Assembly (NCBI GenBank): GCA_934466455.1
Contig: CAKSLF010000002.1
Location: forward strand, 62,001 to 126,000
Direction: 5' to 3'
Source: an uncultured Oscillospiraceae bacterium
GTDB taxonomy: Bacteria > Bacillota > Clostridia > Oscillospirales > Ruminococcaceae
DNA length: 64,000 nt
Position numbers and translations under genes: made by a program. The notes beneath the pieces were generated by a model. That model worked only from the letters and a program-made list of their open reading frames with translations, was not told the DNA's origin and searched no databases. Shown here piece after piece: positions 16,452 through 24,565 of the stretch (position 1 is its first letter; each line of letters opens with the position of its first letter).

Positions 16452-17015
16452 ATGAGAATTGAATTTGAAAACATCGTTCTTCGGGATATGATAGAGTCCG
16501 ACATTGAAGATTATGTACATTGGTTCACCGTGGAGCGTGAATGGGAAAACTGGGATGCTCCCTGGGAAAAAGAGGACACGGATGCAGAAACCGAGCGGAA
16601 AATCTGGACGGAATATTACGAATCTAAGAAGAATCGTCCTAATAACGTCCGTCGTTATTGGCTTGAAATTGAATGGAGTGGCAGGCATATTGGTTGGGTA
16701 AGCGCGTATGACATTGACGAAAACTACGAATGGATCGGAAAAGCCGAAAATGGGCAACCTGCCCATTTGGCCGTGGGTATTGATATTTGTGAACATAATT
16801 TGTGGGGCAACGGAATCGGCACAAATGCTCTGCGTGCCTTTATAAATTACCATTTTGAAAACGGCGAGGACGAGATTTACACGCAAACTTGGTCAGGCAA
16901 TGTTCGTATGATTCACTGTGCCAAAAAGCTTGGATTTATCGAGTGCAATCGTAACATAGGCGAAGTCGGCGGACAATATGATGGGCTAACCTTTAAATTG
17001 AAGAAATATATTTGA
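16452..17015 (+). CDS. GNAT family N-acetyltransferase
   Basis: This 187-residue protein is a second GNAT-type acetyltransferase. It starts MRIEFENIVLRDMIESDIEDYVHWF behind a good AAGGAG site. Motif A is NLWGNGIGTNALRAFI and the C-terminal block is MIHCAKKLGFIECNRN; the central strands carry HIGWVSAYDID. It resembles aminoglycoside- or RimJ-type acetyltransferases in layout, but the substrate cannot be named. It follows the first GNAT gene by 107 bases and ends at a bidirectional terminator. Codon use looks more A/T-rich than the neighbours. Confidence 0.8.
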   Translation: MRIEFENIVLRDMIESDIEDYVHWFTVEREWENWDAPWEKEDTDAETERKIWTEYYESKKNRPNNVRRYWLEIEWSGRHIGWVSAYDIDENYEWIGKAENGQPAHLAVGIDICEHNLWGNGIGTNALRAFINYHFENGEDEIYTQTWSGNVRMIHCAKKLGFIECNRNIGEVGGQYDGLTFKLKKYI

Positions 17016-17064
17016 TCTCTATTCCAAACCCTGAAAGGGCTTTCGTTCTCTTTTTATCACGCAA

Positions 17065-17096
17065 AAAACGGCTTCACCTTTTGGTGAAGCCGTTTT
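17065..17096. terminator. Bidirectional terminator between the GNAT gene and rplA
   Basis: A 14-bp perfect stem (AAAACGGCTTCACC with its complement) encloses a TTTT loop, with U-tracts on both strands. Confidence 0.9.
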
Positions 17097-17113
17097 ATTC
17101 TCGTAATTAAAAA

Positions 17114-17806
17114 TTACACAAATCTTGCAGGGTTGATCTTTACGCCGGGGCCCATGGTAGCGGAAACTACGCAGGACTTGACATACTGACCTTTTGCTGC
17201 TGCAGGTTTTGCTTTTACGATAGCACCCATAAGAGTGTCGAAGTTTTCCTGAAGCTTTTCTACGCCAAAGGAAGCCTTACCGATGGGGCAATGGATAATG
17301 TTGGTTTTATCAAGACGATACTCGATTTTACCGGCTTTAGCTTCTTTAACAGCTTTTGCAACATCGGGAGTTACGGTACCTGCTTTGGGGTTAGGCATAA
17401 GACCTCTCGGACCAAGGATTTTACCGAGTCTACCGACAACGCCCATCATATCGGGAGAAGCGATAACTACATCAAAATCCATCCAGCCTTCGGACATAAT
17501 CTTCTGCATATACTCTTCTGCACCGGCGTATTCTGCGCCTGCGTCAAGAGCTGCCTGAACCTTATCGCCCTTGGTAAAAACAAGAACCTTTACCTCTCTG
17601 CCGGTTCCGTTGGGAAGAACGACAGCACCACGAACCTGCTGGTCGGCGTGACGGGAGTCAACACCGAGGCGAACATGGCATTCTATGGTTTCATCAAATT
17701 TAGCGGTAGCGGTTTTGCAAGCAAGATCGAGAGCCTCGTTTGCTTCGTAAAGCTTTGCGCGCTCAACAAGTTTTGCACCGTCAACATATTTTTTTCCGTG
17801 TTTCAT
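17114..17806 (-). CDS. rplA: 50S ribosomal protein L1
   Basis: This 230-residue protein of the large subunit L1 stalk matches bacterial L1 along its full length: MKHGKKYVDGAKLVERAKLY start, AELVVRLGVD-type strand (ECHVRLGVDSRHADQQVRG), the LGPRGLMPNPKAGTVTPDV signature and the MGPGVKINPARFV end. L1 binds 23S rRNA and in many bacteria represses its own operon by binding the mRNA. It is last in rpmG-secE-nusG-rplK-rplA, 17 bases after rplK. rplJ and rplL, usually next, are 22 kb away here. Confidence 0.98.
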   Translation of the reverse strand: MKHGKKYVDGAKLVERAKLYEANEALDLACKTATAKFDETIECHVRLGVDSRHADQQVRGAVVLPNGTGREVKVLVFTKGDKVQAALDAGAEYAGAEEYMQKIMSEGWMDFDVVIASPDMMGVVGRLGKILGPRGLMPNPKAGTVTPDVAKAVKEAKAGKIEYRLDKTNIIHCPIGKASFGVEKLQENFDTLMGAIVKAKPAAAKGQYVKSCVVSATMGPGVKINPARFV

Positions 17807-17823
17807 ATTGCAAACCTCCTCGC

Positions 17824-18249
17824 TTAGTCTTCGACGGTAATACCCATGGAGCGGGCAGTACCGGCGATCATGCTCATTGCTGCTTCGACAGACGCTGCGT
17901 TAAGGTCAGGCATCTTGGTTTCAGCAATTTTGCGGCATTGTTCGGAAGTGATTTTTGCAACCTTGGTCTTGTTCGGAACACCGGAAGCTTTGGTTACATT
18001 GGCTGCTTTCTTAATAAGAACTGCTGCCGGAGGAGTTTTGGTGATAAAGGAGAAGCTGTGGTCGGCATAAACGGTGATAACTACCGGAATGATCATGCCG
18101 ATTTCGTTTTTGGTGCGTTCATTAAACTCTTTGGTGAACGCCATAATGTTTACGCCGTGCTGACCAAGTGCAGGTCCGACGGGCGGTGCCGGAGTTGCTT
18201 TTCCGGCGGGAATTTGCAGCTTGATTAAGCCAATAACTTTTTGTGCCAT
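17824..18249 (-). CDS. rplK: 50S ribosomal protein L11
   Basis: This 141-residue L11 forms part of the GTPase-associated centre. It shows the invariant IKLQIPAGKATPAPPVGPALGQ-type N terminus (IPAGKATPAPPVGPALGQHG) and the C-terminal RNA-binding domain ending ARSMGITVED. The ATG at 18249 has GGAGG 9 bases upstream; upstream in-frame codons do not. It is co-transcribed with nusG and rplA. Confidence 0.98.
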   Translation of the reverse strand: MAQKVIGLIKLQIPAGKATPAPPVGPALGQHGVNIMAFTKEFNERTKNEIGMIIPVVITVYADHSFSFITKTPPAAVLIKKAANVTKASGVPNKTKVAKITSEQCRKIAETKMPDLNAASVEAAMSMIAGTARSMGITVED

Positions 18250-18322
18250 TGTTTTCAAACCTCCAACCATTATGTGGTCAAGCGGAACCGATTGTTAAAA
18301 TAAGATTTTCGATTCCTCCCAC

Positions 18323-18369
18323 ACGCAAAGCACCTATGCTTTGCGTTCATCGGTCTTTATATAAGACCG
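18323..18369 (-). promoter_or_regulatory. Tandem hairpins in the nusG-rplK intergenic region
   Basis: Two stems (18323-18331 with 18338-18346, and 18351-18357 with 18363-18369) lie in the 141-base gap before rplK. Position fits a site for L1 autoregulation or an mRNA processing site, but no known L1-binding mimic was identified. Confidence 0.4.
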
Positions 18370-18390
18370 ACTACCTCAAAAAGAATACTG

Positions 18391-18912
18391 TCATTTTTTG
18401 TAGGCTGCCTGTTCAAGCTCCAGCTCAACAGGTGTATCGCGTCCAAACATGGAGACGATAACACGAACTTTGTTGTTCGGAACATCGATGGACTCAACCT
18501 TTCCGTCAAACCCCTCAAGCGGACCTCCGACAATAGATACAATGTCTCCGACGGCGTATTTGAGTTCAACCGTTTTGGAACCTATGCCAAGCTTTGCCAC
18601 TTCTTCTTCGCTAAGCGGAACCGGCTTTGATGCCGGACCGACAAAGCCTGTGACTCCGCGGGTATTTCTGACAACATACCAAGACTCGTCCGTAAGAATC
18701 ATCTTAACAAGGACATAGCCGGGGAAAATTTTGCGCTCTACTTCACGCTTTTTGTTGTCTGTAACCTCAACTACGGTTTCGGTCGGTACGCTTACATCGA
18801 AAATAAAATCATGAAAACGCTTATTTTCGATTACTTTTTCGATATTGCCGGCAACTTTGTTTTCATAACCGGAATATGTGTGGACAACATACCATTTAGG
18901 AGTTTCAGCCAT
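18391..18912 (-). CDS. nusG: Transcription termination/antitermination protein NusG
   Basis: This 173-residue factor binds RNA polymerase. The NGN domain begins KWYVVHTYSGYENKVAGNIEKVIE and contains FPGYVLVKMILTDESWYVVRNTRGVTGFVG; the KOW domain follows with GDIVSIVGGPLEGFDGKVESIDVPNNKVRV. Length and domain order are standard. It is flanked by secE and rplK as in most bacteria. Confidence 0.98.
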   Translation of the reverse strand: MAETPKWYVVHTYSGYENKVAGNIEKVIENKRFHDFIFDVSVPTETVVEVTDNKKREVERKIFPGYVLVKMILTDESWYVVRNTRGVTGFVGPASKPVPLSEEEVAKLGIGSKTVELKYAVGDIVSIVGGPLEGFDGKVESIDVPNNKVRVIVSMFGRDTPVELELEQAAYKK

Positions 18913-18932
18913 AAGTTAGTTCCTTTCGCACA

Positions 18933-19154
18933 TTAAGAGCCGAAAAACAGATTGTTTATCAGACCGAAGAAATAATCCATCAGACTGATGCCAATCGAAG
19001 AGATAATGACGACGACAATAACGACGATTGTGTTGTTAAGAACCTGCTTTTTGCTGGGCCATACAACTTTTTTAAGCTCGCCGGAAATGTCTTTGAAGAA
19101 TCGACCTACTCTTGAGATGAAAGACGGCTTTTTAGCAGTATTTTCGTTTGCCAC
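18933..19154 (-). CDS. secE: Preprotein translocase subunit SecE
   Basis: This 73-residue membrane protein is the short, single-span SecE of Gram-positive bacteria. A charged N terminus leads to ISGELKKVVWPSKKQVLNNT, the conserved amphipathic helix, and one membrane segment (IVVIVVVIISSIGISLMDYFF). It stabilises SecY in the translocon. It sits 20 bases upstream of nusG, the conserved arrangement. Confidence 0.95.
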   Translation of the reverse strand: MANENTAKKPSFISRVGRFFKDISGELKKVVWPSKKQVLNNTIVVIVVVIISSIGISLMDYFFGLINNLFFGS

Positions 19155-19173
19155 TGTTAATTACTTCCTTTCA

Positions 19174-19323
19174 TCACTTTGTCTCTCTGTGGAGCGTGTG
19201 TTTCCGGCAGAACCTGCAGTACTTTTTCATTTCAAGCCTATCCGGATCGTTCTTTTTGTTTTTCATGGTAGTGTAGTTGCGTTGTTTGCACTCTGTGCAT
19301 GCCAACACTATTTTGACTCGCAT
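19174..19323 (-). CDS. rpmG: 50S ribosomal protein L33
   Basis: This short 49-residue frame begins MRVKIVLACTECKQRNYTT and ends YCRFCRKHTLHRETK, which is L33 with all four zinc-binding cysteines (CTEC and CRFC), so this is the C+ zinc-containing form. A CAGGAGGTG site lies just upstream. It is the first gene of the operon with secE, nusG, rplK and rplA. Confidence 0.95.
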   Translation of the reverse strand: MRVKIVLACTECKQRNYTTMKNKKNDPDRLEMKKYCRFCRKHTLHRETK

Positions 19324-19415
19324 TGCGGCACCTCCTGATTCTTGGAATTTTTGCCTCCCTCAATTAAAGGACGCTGTTTTTTCACAAAAAAATAAACCCT
19401 TTTAGAGGTATATTC

Positions 19416-19444
19416 ACTATACCACAAAGGGAAAATATAGTCAA
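19416..19444 (-). promoter_or_regulatory. SigA promoter of rpmG-secE-nusG-rplKA
   Basis: Minus-strand -35 TTGACT (19439-19444) and -10 TATAGT (19416-19421) are 17 bases apart, about 90 bases upstream of rpmG. Confidence 0.75.
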
Positions 19445-19488
19445 GCTTTTTTATCAAATTTATTATATAAAACACGCAAATGCTATGG

Positions 19489-19521
19489 ATTGCCGCCCGG
19501 TTTTTATTTTCGGGCGGCAAT
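19489..19521. terminator. Terminator-like hairpin after the small gene at 19.5 kb
   Basis: An 11-bp perfect stem, ATTGCCGCCCG with CGGGCGGCAAT, encloses an A/T-rich loop. The tract after it is weak, so termination strength is uncertain. Confidence 0.65.
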
Positions 19522-19540
19522 AATCGGTTCTGTTCTTATA

Positions 19541-19756
19541 TTAAAACCAACTTGTGTAATACCCGCCGGAGTTTGAAGAACCCTTTTGGCGTTCTTCCCT
19601 CTCAAGCTGGCTTGTCATTCCAAGGTGCATATCTGCCTTGTTGCAAGCCTCTCCCATTCTGTAACGCTGAACATTGTCGATCTCTGCCCAGTCGGATTTC
19701 ATCATCTTTGAAATGCAATTTTTTAATTTTTCGTACATTTTTTTGATATCTGCCAT
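19541..19756 (-). CDS. Small conserved-looking hypothetical protein
   Basis: This 71-residue protein is not recognised. It starts MADIKKMYEKLKNCISKMM, is probably helical and soluble in its first 55 residues (SQLEREERQK), and ends in a G/S/Y-rich tail (GSSNSGGYYTSWF). The start at 19756 has AGGAG 10 bases upstream; the frame extends ten codons further without a site. It is a single gene, divergent from spoIVB. No function can be offered. Confidence 0.55.
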   Translation of the reverse strand: MADIKKMYEKLKNCISKMMKSDWAEIDNVQRYRMGEACNKADMHLGMTSQLEREERQKGSSNSGGYYTSWF

Positions 19757-20024
19757 AGTAAATACACTCCTTTTATAAAACAACATGTGACAGATGTTAT
19801 GCTTTGCTTAAAGCAAAGTATTCTTTACGAACAATAAAAATTGCCCTATATTAATTATAATAAATTTTTGTTTTTCTGTCAACATTTTTACGCTGCATCT
19901 GATTGCGCCGCAATAAATAATTTTTACAATTATCGTTCCGCAAAATAGCTGCCGCTTTGTTCTTATTTTGCCTCGGATATATAATTTTGCACTGCAAAAA
20001 ATATTTTTTGAGGAGGTGGCAAAA

Positions 20025-21233
20025 TTGTTTTTTAGGATTTACAGAAGAAGTGCTTTTGTTTTAATCGGGGTTTTGGCTGTTTTGATGAGTGCTGCCCTTA
20101 CTTTTCAGCAAATTTTGCCGGATAAATACTATTCCGGCAGCGGCAAAACGGAATTTAATTCATCTTACAACAAAATTATAACATTCTGTGGAAAGGACGG
20201 CTCTGCAGAGGTTTTCGGTCAAAGTAAAAGCTCATACCCGGCAACGCTGCGGCTTCTCGGAATTATCCCAATAAAGGATGTTCGGGTTGAGCTTACCGAG
20301 GACAAGATAGTTTCCGTTTGCGGCACACCCTTTGGAATAAAAATGTTCACGGACGGCGTGCTCATTGTCGGACTTTCAAGAATCTCCACCGACGAAGGCT
20401 TTGTTTGCCCTGCGGTTGAATGCGGAATTTCCGAGGGCGACATCATTTGCTCCGTAAACGGAAAACAGGTTTACACAAACGAAGATGTCGCCTTGAGCAT
20501 CGGCAATTCCGGCGGCTCCGCCGTGAGCATGCTCATAAAGCGTGACGAAAAAACAAGCATGGTTTCCGTTAAACCGGTGCTCGCCGCCGACGGAAGCGGC
20601 TACAAAATCGGCGTATGGGTTCGGGACAGCTCTGCAGGAATCGGTACGATGACTTTTTTCGACCCGGAAACAATGACCTTTGCCGGGCTTGGTCACGCAG
20701 TATGCGATGTTGACACGGGCGAAACTCTTTCCCTGCTTTCCGGCGAAATCGTTCCCGCCGCAATCGGCAAGGTCAAAAAAGGCGTTTCCGGCGTACCGGG
20801 AGAGCTTTGCGGCAGTTTTTCCGATACAAAAGCCATCGGCACTGTAAAAATAAACGGTGAAGCCGGGGTTTACGGAACGCTTTTATCCGAGCCCGACGGC
20901 TTCACTTTTCCAATTGCGCCAAAGCAGGAGGTTCATGAGGGCAAAGCAACTATCCTTTCTACCATAAACGGGAGCAAACCGGAGGAATATGAAATCAACA
21001 TTGAAAAAATTTCTCTTTCGGAAAATGCTCTTACAAAAAATATGGTAATAAAGGTTACCGATGAAAAGCTCCTAAAGCAGACCGGCGGAATTGTCCAAGG
21101 AATGAGCGGAAGCCCGATTATTCAGGATGGCAAGCTGATAGGCGCAATAACCCATGTTTTTGTAAACGACCCCCAAAAGGGTTACGCCATTTTTGCGGAA
21201 AATATGTACTCCGTTTCTATGGAAATCAAATAA
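20025..21233 (+). CDS. spoIVB: SpoIVB serine peptidase (S55)
   Basis: This 402-residue protein is the forespore-secreted protease that triggers pro-SigK processing. It has an N-terminal membrane anchor (FVLIGVLAVLMSAAL), a PDZ domain (about residues 105-195, GISEGDIICSVNGKQVYTNED), and the S55 peptidase domain with FAGLGHAVCD and the catalytic serine motif GMSGSPIIQDGKLIGAITHVFVNDP. A TTG start at 20025 is chosen because GGAGG lies 8 bases upstream; the ATG further up has no site. The 3' 132 coding bases and the sequence just after the stop are duplicated 1.1 kb downstream, with a PARG-like gene in between, whereas spo0A normally follows directly. Confidence 0.95.
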   Translation: MFFRIYRRSAFVLIGVLAVLMSAALTFQQILPDKYYSGSGKTEFNSSYNKIITFCGKDGSAEVFGQSKSSYPATLRLLGIIPIKDVRVELTEDKIVSVCGTPFGIKMFTDGVLIVGLSRISTDEGFVCPAVECGISEGDIICSVNGKQVYTNEDVALSIGNSGGSAVSMLIKRDEKTSMVSVKPVLAADGSGYKIGVWVRDSSAGIGTMTFFDPETMTFAGLGHAVCDVDTGETLSLLSGEIVPAAIGKVKKGVSGVPGELCGSFSDTKAIGTVKINGEAGVYGTLLSEPDGFTFPIAPKQEVHEGKATILSTINGSKPEEYEINIEKISLSENALTKNMVIKVTDEKLLKQTGGIVQGMSGSPIIQDGKLIGAITHVFVNDPQKGYAIFAENMYSVSMEIK

Positions 21234-21251
21234 ATTCTGCCCCTCCTCCCC
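21102..21251 (+). repeat. Direct repeat copy 1 (3' end of spoIVB)
   Basis: This 150-base stretch covers the last 44 codons of spoIVB, including the catalytic GMSGSP region, and 18 bases past the stop. It recurs at 22193-22342 with a single difference (T at 21128 is C at 22219). The two copies flank the PARG-like gene. Confidence 0.97.
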
Positions 21252-21334
21252 TTTTCCCGGACGACTTGCATATCAATTTTCTGTTTTCTGTGTTATAATA
21301 AGTAGCCGAATACAGATAGTGGAGTTGATTCTAT

Positions 21335-22168
21335 ATGACCGCTTATGAGCTAATGGAAGCATTTGAAGACACGCAAAAAGCAATCCGTCAAAGTCCTTTT
21401 TTATCCAATCAGATGATGAACAGTCAATGCAATAGTCAGTTGTATCTTGATAACTATACTTCTCCGATTCGAAGAATCCGTGGAGATGGAAAAGTTGATG
21501 TAATTGAACACACCACTTTCCGATATGCCAGAGAAGTGCGCCCACTTTTTTCTAAGATTGCCGTACTAAATTTCGCCAATCCTCATGAACCGGGTGGCGG
21601 TGTAAAGCGTGGAGCCATGGCGCAGGAGGAGTGTCTATGCAGATGCAGCGATCTGTATAATGTTTTGGCGCAGCCCTATTTTCTGAAGCATTATTATCAG
21701 TACCATTACCTGAATTGTGACTATTTTTTCTCCGATCGTATAATTTATTCTCCCAACATCACCGTTTTCAAATCTGACGACGAAATTCCGCAAATGCTAG
21801 ATACTCCATTTGATGTAGATGTAATTACATGTTCGGCACCTTATCTAAAAAATCATACAAATAACTCTGACGATGAGCTCATGGCTATATATAAACCCCG
21901 AATCAGAAATATTTTGGAAGTCGCCATGTCTAAAGAAGTCGATTGCTTGATTTTGGGCGCATTTGGTTGCGGAGCATTTTATAATGACCCCGATTTGATG
22001 TCTAAAGCCTTTGCGGATTTGCTTATCCATGAGAATTATTCTAAATTTTTTAACAAAGTTGTTTTTGCAATTAAGCGTACGGGAGATTATTGCCAAAATC
22101 TATGTTCATTTGAGTCCGCTTTTTTCGGCATTTCCGCAGAAGGAAATCAGCGCAGATTGTGGATGTAA
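21335..22168 (+). CDS. TIGR02452 family protein, PARG-like macrodomain hydrolase
   Basis: This 277-residue protein matches the bacterial-type poly(ADP-ribose) glycohydrolase family (TIGR02452/DUF2263). The catalytic loop is seen as FANPHEPGGGVKRGAMAQEE, that is the GGG...QEE signature, with AQEECLCRCSDLY after it and a C-terminal LGAFGCGAFYNDP block typical of macrodomains. These enzymes remove ADP-ribose from proteins or nucleic acids. The start follows GGAG and a TATAAT box (21294-21299). It is enclosed by 150-bp direct repeats of spoIVB sequence, with only 24 bases between its stop and the second repeat, and looks more A/T-rich than its neighbours. It appears to be acquired cargo; a role in defence or toxin reversal is speculation. 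Confidence 0.85.
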   Translation: MTAYELMEAFEDTQKAIRQSPFLSNQMMNSQCNSQLYLDNYTSPIRRIRGDGKVDVIEHTTFRYAREVRPLFSKIAVLNFANPHEPGGGVKRGAMAQEECLCRCSDLYNVLAQPYFLKHYYQYHYLNCDYFFSDRIIYSPNITVFKSDDEIPQMLDTPFDVDVITCSAPYLKNHTNNSDDELMAIYKPRIRNILEVAMSKEVDCLILGAFGCGAFYNDPDLMSKAFADLLIHENYSKFFNKVVFAIKRTGDYCQNLCSFESAFFGISAEGNQRRLWM

Positions 22169-22192
22169 TATTATTCTTAATCACAATTGCCC

Positions 22193-22342
22193 ATGAGCGG
22201 AAGCCCGATTATTCAGGACGGCAAGCTGATAGGCGCAATAACCCATGTTTTTGTAAACGACCCCCAAAAGGGTTACGCCATTTTTGCGGAAAATATGTAC
22301 TCCGTTTCTATGGAAATCAAATAAATTCTGCCCCTCCTCCCC
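22193..22342 (+). pseudogene. Direct repeat copy 2, isolated 3' fragment of spoIVB
   Basis: This fragment repeats 21102-21251. It has no start codon or ribosome binding site and so encodes nothing by itself. It leads directly into the spo0A upstream region, as the true spoIVB end would do in the ancestral order. Confidence 0.95.
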
Positions 22343-22446
22343 CTCTGTCGGCAAATATTTTTGCAAAGCATATGTGCTTCGTCATTTTGTACAATTTTTT
22401 CCATTTATTTACCCGAAAAACCTATTTGTAATTTTGTGTGGCATTA

Positions 22447-22474
22447 TTGACATTTTGGAAATATGTGGTATTAT
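22447..22474 (+). promoter_or_regulatory. SigA-type promoter of spo0A
   Basis: A perfect -35 TTGACA (22447-22452) and -10 TATTAT (22469-22474) are 16 bases apart, about 95 bases upstream of spo0A. Confidence 0.75.
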
Positions 22475-22570
22475 TTTAGCAAGGAATTACATAAATTCCC
22501 AGCTACGGTTTACCGCACAACATAGCCGCAGCACCAAAAAATTGCAAAAGTGCGGAGAAGGAGCAGGAAA

Positions 22571-23332
22571 ATGGATAAGAAAGTAAGAATAATAATTTGC
22601 GATGATGACAACGAATTTTACCGTACCTGTACGGAGGCACTCGGCTCCGGCTTTATTACGGAATGTGTAAGCCGCAACGGTGCAGAGCTTTCTGCCGCCG
22701 TTATTGCAAAGAAGCCGGATATTGTTATTTGCGATGCTTTTATGCAAAACACGGATATGCTTGGAGTTATCAAGCAATGCGGCGAAAGCCTCGGCGACAG
22801 CACTCCCCTTTTTATTGCAATAATTCCCGCCGATAATTCTATTGTGGAGCGTGAGCTTCTTTCCGGAGGCGCAGCGTATTGCTTTATAAAGCCCGTTGAC
22901 TGCAACGCTCTTGCGGAACGCATAAAAAGCTTTTGTATAAATGCGCTCAGCGCATCCTCTTCCAAAAATCAAAGCAACACAAACCTCGAGGTTGTAATAA
23001 CCGACATAATTCACCAAATAGGCGTACCAGCACATATAAAAGGCTACCATTATCTTCGAGAAGCAATTATGATGGCGGTTGACGACATCGACATTATGAA
23101 TTCCGTTACAAAATGCCTTTATCCGTCTGTTGCCAAAAAGCACGGAACAACCTCATCCCGTGTTGAGCGTGCCATAAGGCACGCAATCGAAGTGGCATGG
23201 GACAGAGGCGATGTTGATGTGCTCAATTCTTATTTTGGCTATACGATACACAGCGGAAAAGGCAAACCCACCAACAGCGAATTTATTGCACTTATTGCCG
23301 ATAAGCTTCGTGTAAATATGAAAACAGCCTGA
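22571..23332 (+). CDS. spo0A: Sporulation master regulator Spo0A
   Basis: This 253-residue response regulator starts MDKKVRIIICDDDNEFY at an ATG 7 bases after GGAG. The receiver domain has the acidic pocket (CDDD), the phospho-acceptor aspartate in DIVICDAFM and the conserved lysine in CFIKPVD. The C-terminal Spo0A DNA-binding domain is well conserved (VITDIIHQIGVPAHIKGYHYLREAI, TTSSRVERAIRHAIEVAWDRG, KPTNSEFIALIADKLR). It controls entry into sporulation. The spoIVB-spo0A order is conserved in Firmicutes and here is interrupted only by the repeat-flanked cassette. Confidence 0.97.
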   Translation: MDKKVRIIICDDDNEFYRTCTEALGSGFITECVSRNGAELSAAVIAKKPDIVICDAFMQNTDMLGVIKQCGESLGDSTPLFIAIIPADNSIVERELLSGGAAYCFIKPVDCNALAERIKSFCINALSASSSKNQSNTNLEVVITDIIHQIGVPAHIKGYHYLREAIMMAVDDIDIMNSVTKCLYPSVAKKHGTTSSRVERAIRHAIEVAWDRGDVDVLNSYFGYTIHSGKGKPTNSEFIALIADKLRVNMKTA

Positions 23333-23346
23333 ATCTCATACGGCAA

Positions 23347-23387
23347 CAGCCACTGTGCTTGACAAATGCACAGTGGCTGCTGTTTTT
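23347..23387 (+). terminator. Terminator of spo0A
   Basis: A 12-bp stem, CAGCCACTGTGC with GCACAGTGGCTG, is followed by CTGTTTTTTG. Confidence 0.9.
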
Positions 23388-23469
23388 TGTGTGAAGGCTC
23401 CGCTTTTATGCGCTTTCTCACCTGCTTAAACTTGCTTTGATAAGCTTCCAGTCTGCGCCCAATGGTTTT

Positions 23470-23987
23470 TGCGTCCTGCCTGCCCTGTTCTATATGTCCG
23501 GCAAGAAGGCCTTTGTAAAGCCAAACCTTCGTGTTCCGTGATAAAGCGGCTCGGTGTCATACCCCGCTGCCTTTGCCGCCTCGTCAACAAGCCTCTGCAC
23601 CGTTTCCGTATCGCCGCTTTCAACTGCTTTCATATAATCTGTGTCACGCCGCATCGAAAATTTAGTATTGACATTTCCCCCGTTTCAGAGCATACTATTT
23701 TTAGAAACCGTACCATTGTTCGCTTCGGGCGTATTGATAGAGGCTTGTTCATCTATCGGCGTGGCAAGGTTTCTATTTTTTATGCCCACATAAGCCGTCT
23801 GAACAAACAAATCAAGCCTTTTGTCCGATACTACCGCAACAACTGTCATCTGCCCATTGCTATTTCCTCTAAACATTATAGCAGGTTTACCATTGTACAT
23901 ACTGGAAGATTTGCTAATATTCAATGGAGACTGTATTACAGAAGGAATAACGGTCCATTTGTTTGGAAAAGCGATAGCCATCGGCAT
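23470..23987 (-). pseudogene. Broken 3' part of a phage-type polyvalent protein (PBECR-like nuclease domain)
   Basis: Read on the minus strand, 23987-23685 encodes the end of a domain seen in phage and mobile-element polyvalent proteins (PNKWTVIPSVIQSPLNIS, KPAIMFRGNSNGQ, VVAVVSDKRLDLFVQTAYV), resembling phage Barnase-EndoU-ColicinE5/D-RelE type nucleases. An in-frame TGA stops it after SKNSML, but the same frame continues NGGNVNTKFSMRRDTDYMK into a second familiar linker (VESGDTETVQRLVDEAAKAAGYDTEPLYHGTRRFGFTK) until a TAG. There is no upstream body of the protein. It is a degraded prophage remnant; the domain name is from memory of the family and should be checked. Confidence 0.6.
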
Positions 23988-23994
23988 AAAAGTA

Positions 23995-24026
23995 AAAGAC
24001 CGTCACTCAGCAAAGTGACGGTCTTT
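23995..24026. terminator. Strong hairpin in the phage remnant region
   Basis: A 13-bp perfect stem, AAAGACCGTCACT with AGTGACGGTCTTT, encloses CAGCAA. It could end transcription in either direction. Between it and 24243 no gene or clear signal was seen. Confidence 0.6.
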
Positions 24027-24243
24027 CCTTAAAACTTTGTTCACTTAAAAGAGCCCGCCTCTAACGGCAAGCGGCAATCCCTCATAAAACAGCGTTTTTG
24101 AGATTAGCCGTTTTGCCTATCGCAAGTAGGTAGCCTCTCTCGGTTAATCATGCTCAAACCGGGCGAAAAAATCAACTCTTAAAACGACATTTATCAAAGA
24201 GCTGTTTTTAAGATAAACCAGCAAGAGCCGGAAAGGAGACAGG

Positions 24244-24366
24244 ATGGACGAAATGACGGACAAACAGTTCGAGGCTTTAGTAAACTTGATTATCGCAATC
24301 GTCAAAACGAGTGAAAACGCCGACGAAGCAATAGCCGAAATCAAAAAAGCCGTAAAAGGCGCATAA
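24244..24366 (+). CDS. Very small phage-type protein
   Basis: This 40-residue frame starts MDEMTDKQFEALVNLIIAIV and ends EAIAEIKKAVKGA, an amphipathic helical peptide behind a good AAAGGAG site. Similar short helical proteins occur in prophages and mobile elements of gut Clostridia. It lies between the phage pseudogene and a truncated phage-like gene. Function unknown. Confidence 0.55.
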   Translation: MDEMTDKQFEALVNLIIAIVKTSENADEAIAEIKKAVKGA

Positions 24367-24492
24367 AAAAAGAGCTTGCCCCCTCTCAAAGTCGCAAACT
24401 CTATCGGCTGGGCGGTCTTGCCGCCGTCCAGTCCCCTAAATTATAAACCCGCCGAAAGGCAAAGTCAATATATAACCGGGAGGATTTTTTCA

Positions 24493-24565
24493 ATGAGTAG
24501 CTTTGTAATCAACAAACAGGAATACATCAAGGCAGGCGGCTTTTTCGCCGGACTTGCCGACCAGC
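24493..24565 (+). pseudogene. 5' end of a phage-like gene cut off by the CRISPR array
   Basis: A GGGAGG site 9 bases before the ATG introduces 24 sensible codons (MSSFVINKQEYIKAGGFF, then AGLADQ) that run straight into the first CRISPR repeat at 24566, after which the frame is only repeat-derived peptide. The start resembles short phage or mobile-element proteins. The gene body is missing, so the array end and the phage remnant have been joined by recombination or deletion. Confidence 0.55.

Noticed and set aside
21252..22192. Insertion sequence or integron cassette around the PARG-like gene
   Set aside because: No transposase, integrase, terminal inverted repeats or attC-like structure is present; only the long direct repeats support insertion.
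22379..22385. A Spo0A box (TTCGTCA) upstream of spo0A
   Set aside because: It has one mismatch to the consensus and stands alone; too weak to list as a site.
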